Origin: Deltaproteobacteria bacterium
GTDB taxonomy: Bacteria; Myxococcota_A; Polyangia; HGW-17; JAJRWW01
Length of the DNA: 32,912 nt
Assembly: GCA_029938605.1 (NCBI GenBank)
Contig: JAOZUO010000016.1
Location: forward strand, 38,991-71,902
Direction of reading: 5' to 3'
Positions 8,599-17,150 of the stretch are shown piece after piece. The stretch's first letter is position 1. Every line of letters begins with the position of its first letter. Below the pieces are notes generated by a model that was not told the origin of the DNA, made no database searches, and saw only the letters and a list, made by a program, of their open reading frames with translations. The position numbers and the translations under genes were made by a program.

Positions 8599-8641
8599 GA
8601 TGACTCCTCCACCTCTCCACGTCCCCAATCCCTGAACACCC

Positions 8642-9247
8642 ATGTCCCGGCTACGTGACAAACGAACCCGTCACGACCGCTACTACAAGCGTGCCAAAAA
8701 AGAGCAGTACGCCAGCCGCGCAGTGTACAAGCTCGCCGAAATCGACAAACGGTTCGGGCTGCTTCGCCCCGGCGGGCGGGTGCTGGACCTGGGCTGCTGG
8801 CCCGGCTCCTGGTCCCAATACTGCGCCGAGCGCGTGGGCCCGGGCGGCGCGGTGGTGGGCATCGACCGCAACCCGGTGGAGGTCGCCCTCCCCTCCCAGG
8901 TACGCACCCTACGCGGCAACGTCTTCGAGGTCGATCCAACCACCCTGCTCGGGGATCTCGAGGCCTTCGACGCGGTGATCTCGGACATGGCGCCCGACAC
9001 CACGGGCATCCGCTTCACGGATGTGACCCGCTCGGTAGACCTCGTGGAGCGAGCCCTGGCCCTGGCAGATGAGCTGGGAAGCCCCGACTGCGTCTTCCTG
9101 GCCAAGATCTTCGTGGGTCACGGCTTCGACGAGCTGCTCGGCCATATGAAGGCACGGTTCCGCAAGGTCAAGACCGTCAAGCCTGACTCCACCCGGTCCG
9201 GCTCCATGGAGCAGTACCTCGTGGGACGGGAAAAGAGACCTGGCTAA
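8642..9247 (+). CDS. rlmE: 23S rRNA (U2552) 2'-O-methyltransferase
   Basis: RlmE (FtsJ/RrmJ) uses S-adenosylmethionine to methylate the 2'-OH of U2552 in the A loop, a late step of large-subunit assembly. The 201-residue protein has the family opening with RAKKEQYASRAVYKL, the SAM motif VLDLGCWPGSWSQ and the catalytic tetrad K30, D115 (SDMAP), K155 (FLAKIFVG) and E190 (SGSMEQYLV). These match E. coli K38, D124, K164 and E199 with a constant offset. It starts 43 bases after the rplC stop on the same strand, so probably shares the transcript. No good ribosome-binding site is seen before the ATG. Confidence 0.96.
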   Translation: MSRLRDKRTRHDRYYKRAKKEQYASRAVYKLAEIDKRFGLLRPGGRVLDLGCWPGSWSQYCAERVGPGGAVVGIDRNPVEVALPSQVRTLRGNVFEVDPTTLLGDLEAFDAVISDMAPDTTGIRFTDVTRSVDLVERALALADELGSPDCVFLAKIFVGHGFDELLGHMKARFRKVKTVKPDSTRSGSMEQYLVGREKRPG

Positions 9248-9256
9248 GCGCGGACC

Positions 9257-9874
9257 CTAAACCAGCCCCTCCACCGATCCCTTACCCTCTCGAATGACTT
9301 CGATCTCGTCGTCCACCAGGCTGATGACCGTGGAGGGCTCGGCCATGATGAACCCGCCGTCCAGGATGGCGTCGAGCTGCCGGGAGTAGCGGTCCCGGAT
9401 GTCCTCGGCGTCCTGCATGGGCTCGCCGTCTTCGTCCACCACCGAGGAGGAGATGATGGGGCGGCCAAAGGCCCGCACCAGATCGAGGGTGATGGGGCAG
9501 TCGGGCACACGGATGCCCACGGTCTTACGCTTCTGCAGCAGCTTCTTGGGGACTTCGCGGGTGGCCTCGAGCACCACTGTGTACGGTCCAGGCAGAATAC
9601 GGCGCAAGATACGGTAGGCCGCGTCGCCCACCTGGGCGTACCGCGCGATCTCGCTCAGGTCCGGGCACACAAAGCTCAACAGCTGCTTGGGGCTCATGTT
9701 CTTGAGCCGGTAGATGCGGTCGATGGCCTTGCGATTCGTGAGGTCGCATCCGAAACCGTAAACAGTATCCGTGGGATAGGCTATTACCGCGCCATCCTCC
9801 AGTTGCGCAGCCACCTGGCGGATCTTCCGCGGCTGCGGATGTTCGGAATTTATGGAGTAGTAAATGGCTTTCAC
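9257..9874 (-). CDS. yciO: YciO/Sua5/YrdC-family protein (putative threonylcarbamoyl-AMP synthase-like)
   Basis: This 205-residue protein matches E. coli YciO along its whole length from memory. It opens with YSINSEHPQPRKI and has the nucleotide-binding AYPTDTVYGFGCD and IYRLKNMSPKQ. It also has LPGPYTVVL, VPKKLLQKRKTVGIRVP and the closing VIREGKGSVE. Family members with full KxR/SxN motifs make threonylcarbamoyl-adenylate for tRNA t6A37. YciO is a diverged branch whose in vivo substrate is less certain, so I do not call it tsaC. The start is GTG at 9874; weak SD only. It converges with rlmE, separated by nine bases, and a promoter with an inverted repeat lies upstream. Confidence 0.92.
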   Translation of the reverse strand: MKAIYYSINSEHPQPRKIRQVAAQLEDGAVIAYPTDTVYGFGCDLTNRKAIDRIYRLKNMSPKQLLSFVCPDLSEIARYAQVGDAAYRILRRILPGPYTVVLEATREVPKKLLQKRKTVGIRVPDCPITLDLVRAFGRPIISSSVVDEDGEPMQDAEDIRDRYSRQLDAILDGGFIMAEPSTVISLVDDEIEVIREGKGSVEGLV

Positions 9875-9934
9875 GGGTCAATACCTGATCTGCGGCCTAT
9901 CCCTGGGTGCCCCGGGAACGGTTCGCGACAAGAC

Positions 9935-9967
9935 CAGTCAATATTTACGAAATGACTGTGATGTCAA
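9935..9967 (-). promoter_or_regulatory. Promoter and operator-like inverted repeat upstream of yciO
   Basis: Read on the minus strand, TTGACA (9962-9967) is followed after 18 bases by TATTGA (9938-9943). An inverted repeat CAGTCA (9935-9940) and TGACTG (9953-9958), 12 bases apart, overlaps the -10 and the spacer, where a repressor would sit. The promoter is fairly good; the operator is inferred from symmetry only. The rest of 9875-10127 shows only the divergent promoter at 10041. Confidence 0.45.
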
Positions 9968-10040
9968 GTAGAACCGAACAGGGTAATGGCCCCCACCGGG
10001 TCTATAGAACACAACTTAAAAAAAGCATTGCGCTTAATAC

Positions 10041-10069
10041 TTGAGAGAGATCAGGGCTCGGCGTAAAAT
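10041..10069 (+). promoter_or_regulatory. Sigma70-type promoter for the double cNMP-domain gene
   Basis: TTGAGA (10041-10046), a 17-base spacer and TAAAAT (10064-10069) make a good vegetative promoter. Initiation near 10076 would give a leader of about 52 bases before the ATG at 10128. Confidence 0.6.
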
Positions 10070-10127
10070 ATAGTTCCAGTTTGGTAGTATGGATTACATG
10101 CGGATCATCCGTAGCCAATGACCATTA

Positions 10128-11828
10128 ATGACCATTGATGTACTAAAACTCAGAGACAAGACGCGAAAGCTCCTGTCCAAGAAGAAGGTCTCGCAAACGC
10201 TCAAGCTGTACGAGACCTCTTTGTCAAAGGACCCGGGCCACCCCGACCTCTGGTGTGAGTTGGGTAGCCTCCAAAAAAGCGTCGGCGACGCTGAGGGCTC
10301 TGGAGCCTCCTACATGAAGGCGGCGGAGATCTTCGTCCAGAACGGCCAGGAGCGCCACGCCTTGGCGGCCTGCAAGAAAGCAATAGACAGCGGCTCCGAG
10401 GTACAGGGCGCTCGGCAGCTCCTCAAGGAGCTCGCCACCAAAATCAAAAAGAGCGCTCGCGGGGACAAACCAGCCCCGGACAAGCCCCCCCCGGCAACAA
10501 AGGACACCACCCCGTCGGGTTCCATGGTTTTTCACGCGGCCAGACAAAGCCGGGTACAGCTTGGCAGGGTCAGCCGCGTGGAGGGCCACGACTACGACGA
10601 GTACGATTTGACCCCCCTGCCCAAGCCGCTTTCGACCCTGGGGCCCATTCACCGCAGACAGTCTTTGGACTTCGTTCGGCAGTCCGCCGCCGAATCGGAC
10701 CTCGACGACCACGCGAACGCCCCCGCCGCCCCGGCGGAGACGTTCATGGTCCTGTCGAGGCGTGACCCCTCCATGCTGCTTTCAGGGCTTCGCTCCGGGA
10801 TCACCCACGGCATCTCCGACCAGGAGCTGGCCAAGATGGACGCCGCCGCAAAGTCCCCCGACCACCGCATCACAGAAGTGCTCATGCGCTCCCTCCTCTT
10901 CGAGGGACTCTCCGCGGAGCTCATGGCCATCCACGCACCGCCGGCCCGCCGCCGACGGGCCAAGGTGGGCGAAGCCGTGGCCAGATCGGGCAGCGGCGGT
11001 GACTCCCTGTTCTCCATCCTCAGCGGCGAGGTGCGGGTCCTCTCGCTGCGCCAGGACCCGCCCCTGGAGGTCGCTCGCCTCGGCCCCGGGGCCATCATCG
11101 GCGAGCAGTCCTTCGTGGGCACCGTGGGCATGAAGACCACCGTGGAGGTGACCCGGGAGGCGGAGCTCCAGGTGCTCGATAGAGCCCAGGCCCAGGAGCT
11201 GCTCAACGATCACCCGGCCTCTCTGTACGCCATGTTGCGGGTGGTGGAGGAGCGCGTACTGGACAACATGCTCCTGCGCACGGGCTTCTTCCGACTCTTC
11301 GAGCATGAAGAGCGGGATGAGATCTGCCACCGCTTTGAGATCCTCGAGGTGGCCAACGACGAGGTCATCGTGGAGCAGGGCACACCGTCTAAGACCCTGT
11401 GCTTACTCATGTCGGGTATGCTGGAGATGAGCCACACCAACGCCGACGGCCGCACGGTAAAGATGCTGCTGGATCCCGGCGGCGGCTTTGGCATGGAGTC
11501 GCTCATCGACGGCCGGCCGGCCACCTTTACGGCTCGGACCACGGCGCGATCGTGGATCCTGCTGCTGCGGCGGGAGGAGTACCTCAAGATCTACGACGAG
11601 CACCCGAACCTGGTGCGGGCCCTCAAGGACGTGGCCCGGCGACGGCGCAAGACCCTGGCGGCGGCAAACCGGGGTGACCTGGTGCTGGCCGAAGCGAGTT
11701 GGCCGGACTTCGATCCCCAGATGCGAAACGCCGAGGTCAAGAAAGTACGCAAGGACCGCTCCCACTCCAAACAGCAAGGCAAAACAAGCAAAGGGGACCA
11801 AACCCCCTCGGACCACCACGAACAATGA
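10128..11828 (+). CDS. Protein with TPR-like N-terminus and two cyclic-nucleotide-binding-like domains
   Basis: The 566-residue soluble protein has three parts. Residues 1-110 are helical and TPR-like (LYETSLSKDPGHPDLWCELG repeats as a TPR would). Residues 110-240 are a variable Pro/Ala-rich linker. Two CAP-ED beta-barrels follow at about 250-375 and 380-505. The second keeps the pattern GFGMESLIDGRPATFTART, where a canonical phosphate-binding cassette reads FGExxLL...RxA; the glycine-glutamate pair is altered. The first (GAIIGEQSFVGTVGMKTTVEV) lacks the cassette arginine. So cyclic nucleotide binding is uncertain. There is no DNA-binding helix-turn-helix, so it is not a CRP-type regulator. 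The tail is basic and low complexity. Start at 10128 lacks a clear ribosome-binding site. Confidence 0.85.
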   Translation: MTIDVLKLRDKTRKLLSKKKVSQTLKLYETSLSKDPGHPDLWCELGSLQKSVGDAEGSGASYMKAAEIFVQNGQERHALAACKKAIDSGSEVQGARQLLKELATKIKKSARGDKPAPDKPPPATKDTTPSGSMVFHAARQSRVQLGRVSRVEGHDYDEYDLTPLPKPLSTLGPIHRRQSLDFVRQSAAESDLDDHANAPAAPAETFMVLSRRDPSMLLSGLRSGITHGISDQELAKMDAAAKSPDHRITEVLMRSLLFEGLSAELMAIHAPPARRRRAKVGEAVARSGSGGDSLFSILSGEVRVLSLRQDPPLEVARLGPGAIIGEQSFVGTVGMKTTVEVTREAELQVLDRAQAQELLNDHPASLYAMLRVVEERVLDNMLLRTGFFRLFEHEERDEICHRFEILEVANDEVIVEQGTPSKTLCLLMSGMLEMSHTNADGRTVKMLLDPGGGFGMESLIDGRPATFTARTTARSWILLLRREEYLKIYDEHPNLVRALKDVARRRRKTLAAANRGDLVLAEASWPDFDPQMRNAEVKKVRKDRSHSKQQGKTSKGDQTPSDHHEQ

Positions 11829-11844
11829 CTCGGATCCGCGTTTC

Positions 11845-12762
11845 CTAGGCCGAGCCGAAGCGGGGGCGATCCGGGCGGCCGTAGGCGGGGCGGGACGGTG
11901 CGTGTTCGAAGGCGCGGCGGGCGAAGGTGTCGATGAGGCCGGCCAGCTCGCCGGCGCGCTCCTCGGGGACAAAGTGGCCGCAGTTGTTGAGTATGTGTAG
12001 TACGGCGCCTCGGATGTCCGCGGTGAGGCGACGTCCCCAGGTCACCGGAAGGAAGGCGTCATCAGCGCCCCAAACCACCATGGCCGGCAGATTCAGCCTA
12101 TGGAGCCTGTGGGCGGCACGCCGGGTCTCCTGGTTGTCCAAGGCCAACAGGAGCTGGCGCAGGTGGTCCCTGGACGAGACGCTCAGCCGGTGGGGCCGCA
12201 GGTACTCCTCGATGGTCTGGGCGTCCAGGCTGCCGGGGAACTTCACCCCTCGCCGAAAGCCCGAGTCCGCGAACCCCAGGGAGCGGGTCATCCCCGCCCG
12301 CACGGCCGCGTGCCACACGGGTCGCCAGGTGGCGAACCACTGGAGCTGGCGAACCACCGCCACGGGCCAGTTGTCGTAGGCCGCCGACGACACCAGGACC
12401 AGCCCCCGCACCCGCCGGGACACGGACTGGACCAGGAGCTGCGCCACGGCACCACCGATGTCATGCCCCACCACCACCACGTCCTCGACCTTGTACCGGT
12501 TCAGCAGTCCCTCCATCAGCTCGGCTTGGCCGTGCAGGCTGTGGTCGGAGTCCATGGCAGCGGAGGAGTCGCCCAGGCCGAGCAGATCCGGCGCGATGAT
12601 GTGATAGCGGCGACGCAGGGCGGCGATGATGTCACGCCACAGAAAGCTGGACGTGGGGAAACCGTGCAGCAGAAGCAGACACGGGCCGTTGCCCTGGCCC
12701 TGGTTATAGTGTGCGATCCGTGCGCCGTTCACAGCGCTGAAGCGTTTGGGATAGCCGAGCAT
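11845..12762 (-). CDS. Alpha/beta hydrolase with aspartate nucleophile (dehalogenase/epoxide-hydrolase type)
   Basis: The 305-residue protein has a full alpha/beta-hydrolase set. The oxyanion HGFPTSSFLW lies at about 33-42. The nucleophile elbow G99-H-D101-I-G-G has aspartate as nucleophile, as in haloalkane dehalogenases and epoxide hydrolases. The acid region is GADDAFLP, and the catalytic histidine lies in NNCGHFVPEE. The substrate is not deducible. It is the last gene after the peptide-importer genes, 21 bases behind the second permease, so it may act on an imported compound; that is inference. The C-terminal 20 residues are Arg/Pro-rich. Confidence 0.9.
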   Translation of the reverse strand: MLGYPKRFSAVNGARIAHYNQGQGNGPCLLLLHGFPTSSFLWRDIIAALRRRYHIIAPDLLGLGDSSAAMDSDHSLHGQAELMEGLLNRYKVEDVVVVGHDIGGAVAQLLVQSVSRRVRGLVLVSSAAYDNWPVAVVRQLQWFATWRPVWHAAVRAGMTRSLGFADSGFRRGVKFPGSLDAQTIEEYLRPHRLSVSSRDHLRQLLLALDNQETRRAAHRLHRLNLPAMVVWGADDAFLPVTWGRRLTADIRGAVLHILNNCGHFVPEERAGELAGLIDTFARRAFEHAPSRPAYGRPDRPRFGSA

Positions 12763-12783
12763 AGGGTTTCGTCGATCCGTCTC

Positions 12784-13809
12784 TCAGTCGGCCCAATCTC
12801 TGGGCAGCCGCGCTTTGTGGTGCGGATCCAATGCGTCCTGTAGCCCTTCGGCCACAAAATTAACCGATAGCACTGTAACAAAAATCGCCAACCCGGGGAA
12901 CACGGTGAGCCACCAGGACGGTCGGTTCACCTGGGCCGCGGCCAGGAGCCGACCCCAGCTTGGCGCGTCCGGACCGAAGCCCAGGAAAGACAGGGCCGTC
13001 TCCACCAGGATCGCCGACGCCATACCGAAGGTGGCGGCCACGGCCACGGGCCCCAGGGCGCTCGGCAGCACATGGCGCAGCAGGATCCGGGTGTGAGACG
13101 CCCCGAGCCCCCGGGCGGCCTCCACGAACGGCAAGCCGCGGATACGCAACACCTCACCGCGTACGAGCCGCGCCACACCGGCCCAACCCGTGAGCCCGAT
13201 GACGAGCATCACCCCCCACAGGGACTGCGACGCCACAAGCCCCTGGATCACCAGGATCAGCAGGAACGTCGGGAACGTCAGCATCACCGCCACGCCCCAG
13301 CTCACCAGGTGGTCCACGGTCCCGCGCAGGTATCCAGCCAAGGACCCCAGAAACAGTCCGATGACCATATAGATCAGTACCGCCACGAACCCCACCAGTA
13401 GCGCCACTCGCGCCCCGTGCAGAAGCTGGGCCGCTACGTCCCTCCCCACGTCGTCGGTGCCCAGCAGGTGCTCCCCGGTTCCCGGTCGGACGTTGAGATC
13501 CAGGGCGCCGCCCGGCTGGGTCTGGTTGGGACCATAGGGGATGAGCGGATACACAGCCCAGCCTTTTGAGGCGCCGGCCAGGTCCCGGCGCAGAGTGTGG
13601 TTGTCGTGGGGCCGGAGCGCCCCGGGACGCGAGATGTTCGGCAGGACGTACAGCTTGCCCTGGTACGACAGCAACACGGGCAGGTCCGACGCCATACAGT
13701 CCGCACCCAGGGCCGTGACCATCAGCAGCGCCACCACGCCCGTGGCCGCCATGGTCAGCCGCTGGCGAAGGAGCCGCCGGATCACCGAGACCCGCCTCGA
13801 CTCGTTCAT
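12784..13809 (-). CDS. ABC peptide-importer permease, YejE/OppC type
   Basis: This 341-residue inner-membrane subunit has an N-terminal helix and a periplasmic insertion (LPVLLSYQGKLYVLPN to YPLIPYGPNQ). That insertion is characteristic of YejE-like permeases of the microcin C/oligopeptide importer. After GEHLLGTDDVGRDV comes the permease core with five further membrane segments. The EAA loop that contacts the ATPase is at VEAARGLGASHTRILLRHVLP. Its ATG overlaps the stop of the upstream permease (ATGA, 13806-13809). No ATPase gene is in the operon, so the energising subunit must come from elsewhere. Confidence 0.92.
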   Translation of the reverse strand: MNESRRVSVIRRLLRQRLTMAATGVVALLMVTALGADCMASDLPVLLSYQGKLYVLPNISRPGALRPHDNHTLRRDLAGASKGWAVYPLIPYGPNQTQPGGALDLNVRPGTGEHLLGTDDVGRDVAAQLLHGARVALLVGFVAVLIYMVIGLFLGSLAGYLRGTVDHLVSWGVAVMLTFPTFLLILVIQGLVASQSLWGVMLVIGLTGWAGVARLVRGEVLRIRGLPFVEAARGLGASHTRILLRHVLPSALGPVAVAATFGMASAILVETALSFLGFGPDAPSWGRLLAAAQVNRPSWWLTVFPGLAIFVTVLSVNFVAEGLQDALDPHHKARLPRDWAD

Positions 13810-15461
13810 GACTCCACCTCCGACGACCGCTCCAGGGAGATGCGCGGGTCCGCCCAGATCATGAGCAGGTCCGCTAGTAGCAGCCCCGCCATGGTCAGCA
13901 ACGCCGTGATGGAGATGACCCCCATGAGCACATTGGTGTCCCGCTGCTCAATGGCCAGCAGGGTCAACGAGCCCAGCCCAGGGATGTCGAAGATGGTCTC
14001 GATGATCACCGAACCCGACAGCAGGTAGGGGATCTGTAACCCCAGCAGGTTCACCAACGGGATGATGCCGTTGCGCAGCCCGTGCTTCCACACTACGACC
14101 CCCTCGCCGAGCCCCTTGGCCCGCGCCGTACGAATGTAGTCCTGGTCGAGCACCTCCACCATACCCGCCCGTCCGTACCGTGACACCACGGCCAGGGCGG
14201 CGTAGCTCAAGCAAAACACCGGCAGCACCGCGTGCCACAGCAGATCCAACGCCGGGCTGCCCGCGGGGTAGTCCTGGGGACGAAAGGAGTGCAGCCCCGA
14301 CGTGGGGAAGATGTCAGGCCCCTCGATGCCTCCCAGAAAGATGATCAGCATGAGCGCCACCCAGAAGGTGGGCAACGAATACAGCACGAAGAGCCCAGCG
14401 GTCACGGCGCGGTCCAGCCAGCGGCCGCGGTTGACCGCCGACCACACGCCCAGAGGCACACTCAGCAGATAGGCCAACAGCAGCGCCGCCAGGTTCAACG
14501 CCAGGGTCACGGGCAACCGCTCCGCGATGATGTCCGCCGACCGCTGCTTGAAATAGTGGGACTCGCCAAAGTCCCCACGCACCAGCCGACCGATCCAACG
14601 CGCGTACCGGGTGCGACTGAATGTTCCCACGAATCGCTCCGAACCCGACAGGTCCCGATGCACGGTCTCCTCGGCGCGCCACCAGTCTCGCCACTGCCCC
14701 ATGACGGAACGTCGCTCGGTCACCGGAGCGAGCGGATCGTAGTTCACCACGTGGCCGGTGATATCGGAGAGCGCGCGCGTGAGGCGCATCCGCACGGCCG
14801 GGTCCTTTGTGGCAAACAGCCGCGCCATGAGAGGTGGTACCGCCCGCCGATGGATCCGCCGCACGGCCGGCTCAGCGCCGGGCTCCCCGGCCGCCAGCCG
14901 CCCCACCACGGCGCGGACGGCCCCAGGGGCCAGCGACCGACGCCGACTCCGCCACCACTTCTCAATCTCACCGACAGGCCCCTGGGCCAGGGCCGGCCCA
15001 CCGGGCTCCCCAATACGCTCCAGGATCCGCGCCAGAATGTGCCGCAGCACCGTCCCCTTGGACGCCTCGGCCTTCACCAGCGCCTCCACCAGCTCGTCCA
15101 GAGCCAGGGTGGTGGCCGCCACGAGCCGCCGCTGGGCCAGGGGGGCGGTAGCCGGCTGGTCCAGCTCGCGCAGGGACCGTTGGATGCGCTTGCCCCGATC
15201 CTGTACGTCGAAGTTCAGGAACACCGGTAGATCCAGACCGTAGGTGCGCCGCACGTTCTCGGCCGCCTCCCGGGTCACCGCCGTGGAGCGCAGCCCCGCC
15301 CCCCCCGTGCCGGCGTCGGGCTCCCCCGGGGCGAGATTCACCAGGGCGAAGGTCACCAGGGAGATGCCAAAGAGGGTGGGAACGGCCAACAGGACCCGCC
15401 TGAGCACCAGCCGACCGAGGACCACCCCTCGCCTGGACCATCTTCGGGAGCGCGCAGCCAC
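13806..15461 (-). CDS. ABC peptide-importer permease, YejB/OppB type, with large periplasmic insertion
   Basis: This is the first permease of the importer. TM1 (about 19-42) is followed by NLAPGEPDAG and a GLDLPVFLNF segment, as in DppB/OppB. The core resumes at GRLVRGDFGESHYFKQRS and continues with standard helices and the EAA loop IRTARAKGLGEGVVVWKHGLRNG. Between about residues 85 and 275 there is an extra helical block of about 190 residues, taking the length to 551 against 306-365 for relatives. The block contains two WW-bearing helices (EIEKWWRSRR, GQWRDWWRAE) and an RLTRALSDITG helix, a HEAT-repeat style. The GTG start at 15461 follows the binding-protein TAG directly, with GGGGAGG seven bases before it. 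Confidence 0.9.
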   Translation of the reverse strand: MAARSRRWSRRGVVLGRLVLRRVLLAVPTLFGISLVTFALVNLAPGEPDAGTGGAGLRSTAVTREAAENVRRTYGLDLPVFLNFDVQDRGKRIQRSLRELDQPATAPLAQRRLVAATTLALDELVEALVKAEASKGTVLRHILARILERIGEPGGPALAQGPVGEIEKWWRSRRRSLAPGAVRAVVGRLAAGEPGAEPAVRRIHRRAVPPLMARLFATKDPAVRMRLTRALSDITGHVVNYDPLAPVTERRSVMGQWRDWWRAEETVHRDLSGSERFVGTFSRTRYARWIGRLVRGDFGESHYFKQRSADIIAERLPVTLALNLAALLLAYLLSVPLGVWSAVNRGRWLDRAVTAGLFVLYSLPTFWVALMLIIFLGGIEGPDIFPTSGLHSFRPQDYPAGSPALDLLWHAVLPVFCLSYAALAVVSRYGRAGMVEVLDQDYIRTARAKGLGEGVVVWKHGLRNGIIPLVNLLGLQIPYLLSGSVIIETIFDIPGLGSLTLLAIEQRDTNVLMGVISITALLTMAGLLLADLLMIWADPRISLERSSEVES

Positions 15462-17102
15462 CTACCGGCCTCCCCGCTTCGGGCTCGTGGCCGGCCTCAC
15501 GTCTCGCATCTGGAACCACTCCGCCGATGGCGTCACCCCGTCGAAGCGGCGGCTCACCAGCGAGACGTCGGCCACGTTGAACAGAAACATCCCAGGCAAA
15601 TCGGCATGGACCAGGCGGTGCAGTCGTCGCTCCAGGGCAGCGCGCTTTTTGTCATCGAGGGTCTCGCGGATCTGCAACAGCAACGCATCGGCCTTGGGGT
15701 TGTTGTAGCAGCCGTAGTTGGAGCCGCCGTGGCAACCGCTCGAGTGATAGATCTGAAAGAGATCCTGCTCGTAGTAGTACACCCAGTTCAGATCCGTGAG
15801 GTCGAACTTATGCTGGCGCATGCGCGCCAGGGCCGCGGTGAAGCTGATGGTCTCCACCCGGACCCGGAGCCCGGCCTTGCGGAACTGCTCCCGCAGGATG
15901 GGCACCAGCCGGCGCTGCACCGACGACTCGGAGAACCGCAGGTAGGTGAAAGCAAAATCCCGGCCATTGTTGTCCAACACGCCATCGCCGTTGGTGTCGG
16001 TCCAACCCGCCTCCGCCAGCAGCTTCGCCGCACCCCGGGGATCGAAACGCCGGGGCTTCACAGCGGGATCGTAGCCGGGCCGCTCCCGCCAGTACGGCCC
16101 CGAGATGGGCCGCGCCCGGCCACAGAAGATCTTCTGGGCGATGAGCTTCCGATCCACGAGCATGGACAGGGCCCGCCGCACCCGCACGTCCTGAAACAGC
16201 GGGTTTTTGTGGTTGAAGATCACCGTATAGAACTGCACCGGGTAGTAGACGAGTAACCGATAGCGATCGGCGATGCGCTTGTCAGTCACAGGCGCCCCGG
16301 CCCCACAGGCATGCTGAGGCAGCACCCGGGGCATGAGATCGAAGGCGCCCTTTTTGAGCAGCTCGAAGGCCTTCTCGCGGCTCTTGACCAGCCGGTAGGT
16401 CACCCGCCTCAGGGCCGGCTTGGCGCCCCAGTAGCCGTCAAATCGCCGCAGCCTGATAAAGGCGCCCTTGTCCCAACGATCGAAACGGAAGGGCCCGGTG
16501 CCCACCGGTCGGTGGTTGGCCGGGTGGTTGCGAAGCTGGCCCTTGCCGTAGATGTGCTTGGGCAGCATGGACAGGTGGGACAAGCTGTCTAAAATCTTGA
16601 ACCCCGGCTTGGCAAAGGTCAGTCGCACCCGGTCCCCCCCGAGCTTCTCCCACTTCCGCAGCTCGGCAAAGTCCGATCGAGACGCCCCCGTGGGCTGGCT
16701 CTTGTCCATGAGCCGGTCGAACACGAAGATCACGTCGTCGACGCCGAAGGGGTGGCCGTCGTGGAAACGCACCCCCTTTCGCAGGGTGAAGGTGAGCACC
16801 TTGCCGTCGGGGGAGAAGCTCCATCCGGTGGCCAGGCTCGGCCTGAAGGCGTAGGTCTGGGGGTCACGCCGAATCAGCCCCTCGAAGAGGTTGTTCACCG
16901 AGATGCGCCAGAGCCACCCTCCCTCCTGGATGAGGGGGTTCAGATGCGGCGGCTCGTGCCCCATGTGCACCACGATCTCATCCGCGGACCGGGGGGCCAT
17001 GGTCCGGCGACAAGACTTGCAGGACGCCCCCCCCAGCAACACCAACAAGGCCACGGCCGGTACCACGGCCCATCGCTCACGATCTATTCGGAAAGTTTTC
17101 AT
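15462..17102 (-). CDS. ABC peptide-binding lipoprotein (family 5 solute-binding protein)
   Basis: The 546-residue protein captures oligopeptides or similar solutes and delivers them to the two permeases encoded downstream. I start it at the ATG at 17102 (MKTFRIDRERW), since a signal sequence follows, ending LLGGASC with a lipidatable cysteine; the frame upstream to 17534 is antisense to the kinase. Family 5 marks include HMGHEPPHLNPLIQ, a VRFHDGHPFGVDDVIF segment, VRVRRALSMLVDRKLIAQKIF and a calcium-loop-like DTNGDGVLDNNG. The operon order is binding protein, YejB-like, YejE-like, hydrolase. A promoter with GTC-rich leader lies at 17121-17149. Confidence 0.93.
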   Translation of the reverse strand: MKTFRIDRERWAVVPAVALLVLLGGASCKSCRRTMAPRSADEIVVHMGHEPPHLNPLIQEGGWLWRISVNNLFEGLIRRDPQTYAFRPSLATGWSFSPDGKVLTFTLRKGVRFHDGHPFGVDDVIFVFDRLMDKSQPTGASRSDFAELRKWEKLGGDRVRLTFAKPGFKILDSLSHLSMLPKHIYGKGQLRNHPANHRPVGTGPFRFDRWDKGAFIRLRRFDGYWGAKPALRRVTYRLVKSREKAFELLKKGAFDLMPRVLPQHACGAGAPVTDKRIADRYRLLVYYPVQFYTVIFNHKNPLFQDVRVRRALSMLVDRKLIAQKIFCGRARPISGPYWRERPGYDPAVKPRRFDPRGAAKLLAEAGWTDTNGDGVLDNNGRDFAFTYLRFSESSVQRRLVPILREQFRKAGLRVRVETISFTAALARMRQHKFDLTDLNWVYYYEQDLFQIYHSSGCHGGSNYGCYNNPKADALLLQIRETLDDKKRAALERRLHRLVHADLPGMFLFNVADVSLVSRRFDGVTPSAEWFQMRDVRPATSPKRGGR

Positions 17103-17120
17103 CTTCAGGGGTCCCCCGTG

Positions 17121-17149
17121 ACAATACCGCAGGTAGGCAGTGGTGCCAA
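17121..17149 (-). promoter_or_regulatory. Promoter for the peptide-importer operon
   Basis: On the minus strand TTGGCA (17144-17149), 17 bases and TATTGT (17121-17126) form a sigma70-like promoter. Its -35 box is one base away from the -35 of the divergent kinase promoter at 17151, so the two polymerases would compete. Confidence 0.55.
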
Positions 17150-17150
17150 T

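Noticed and set aside
11829..11870. Terminator between the cNMP-domain gene and the hydrolase
   Set aside because: CTCGG and CCGAG can pair over only five bases and no T tract follows.
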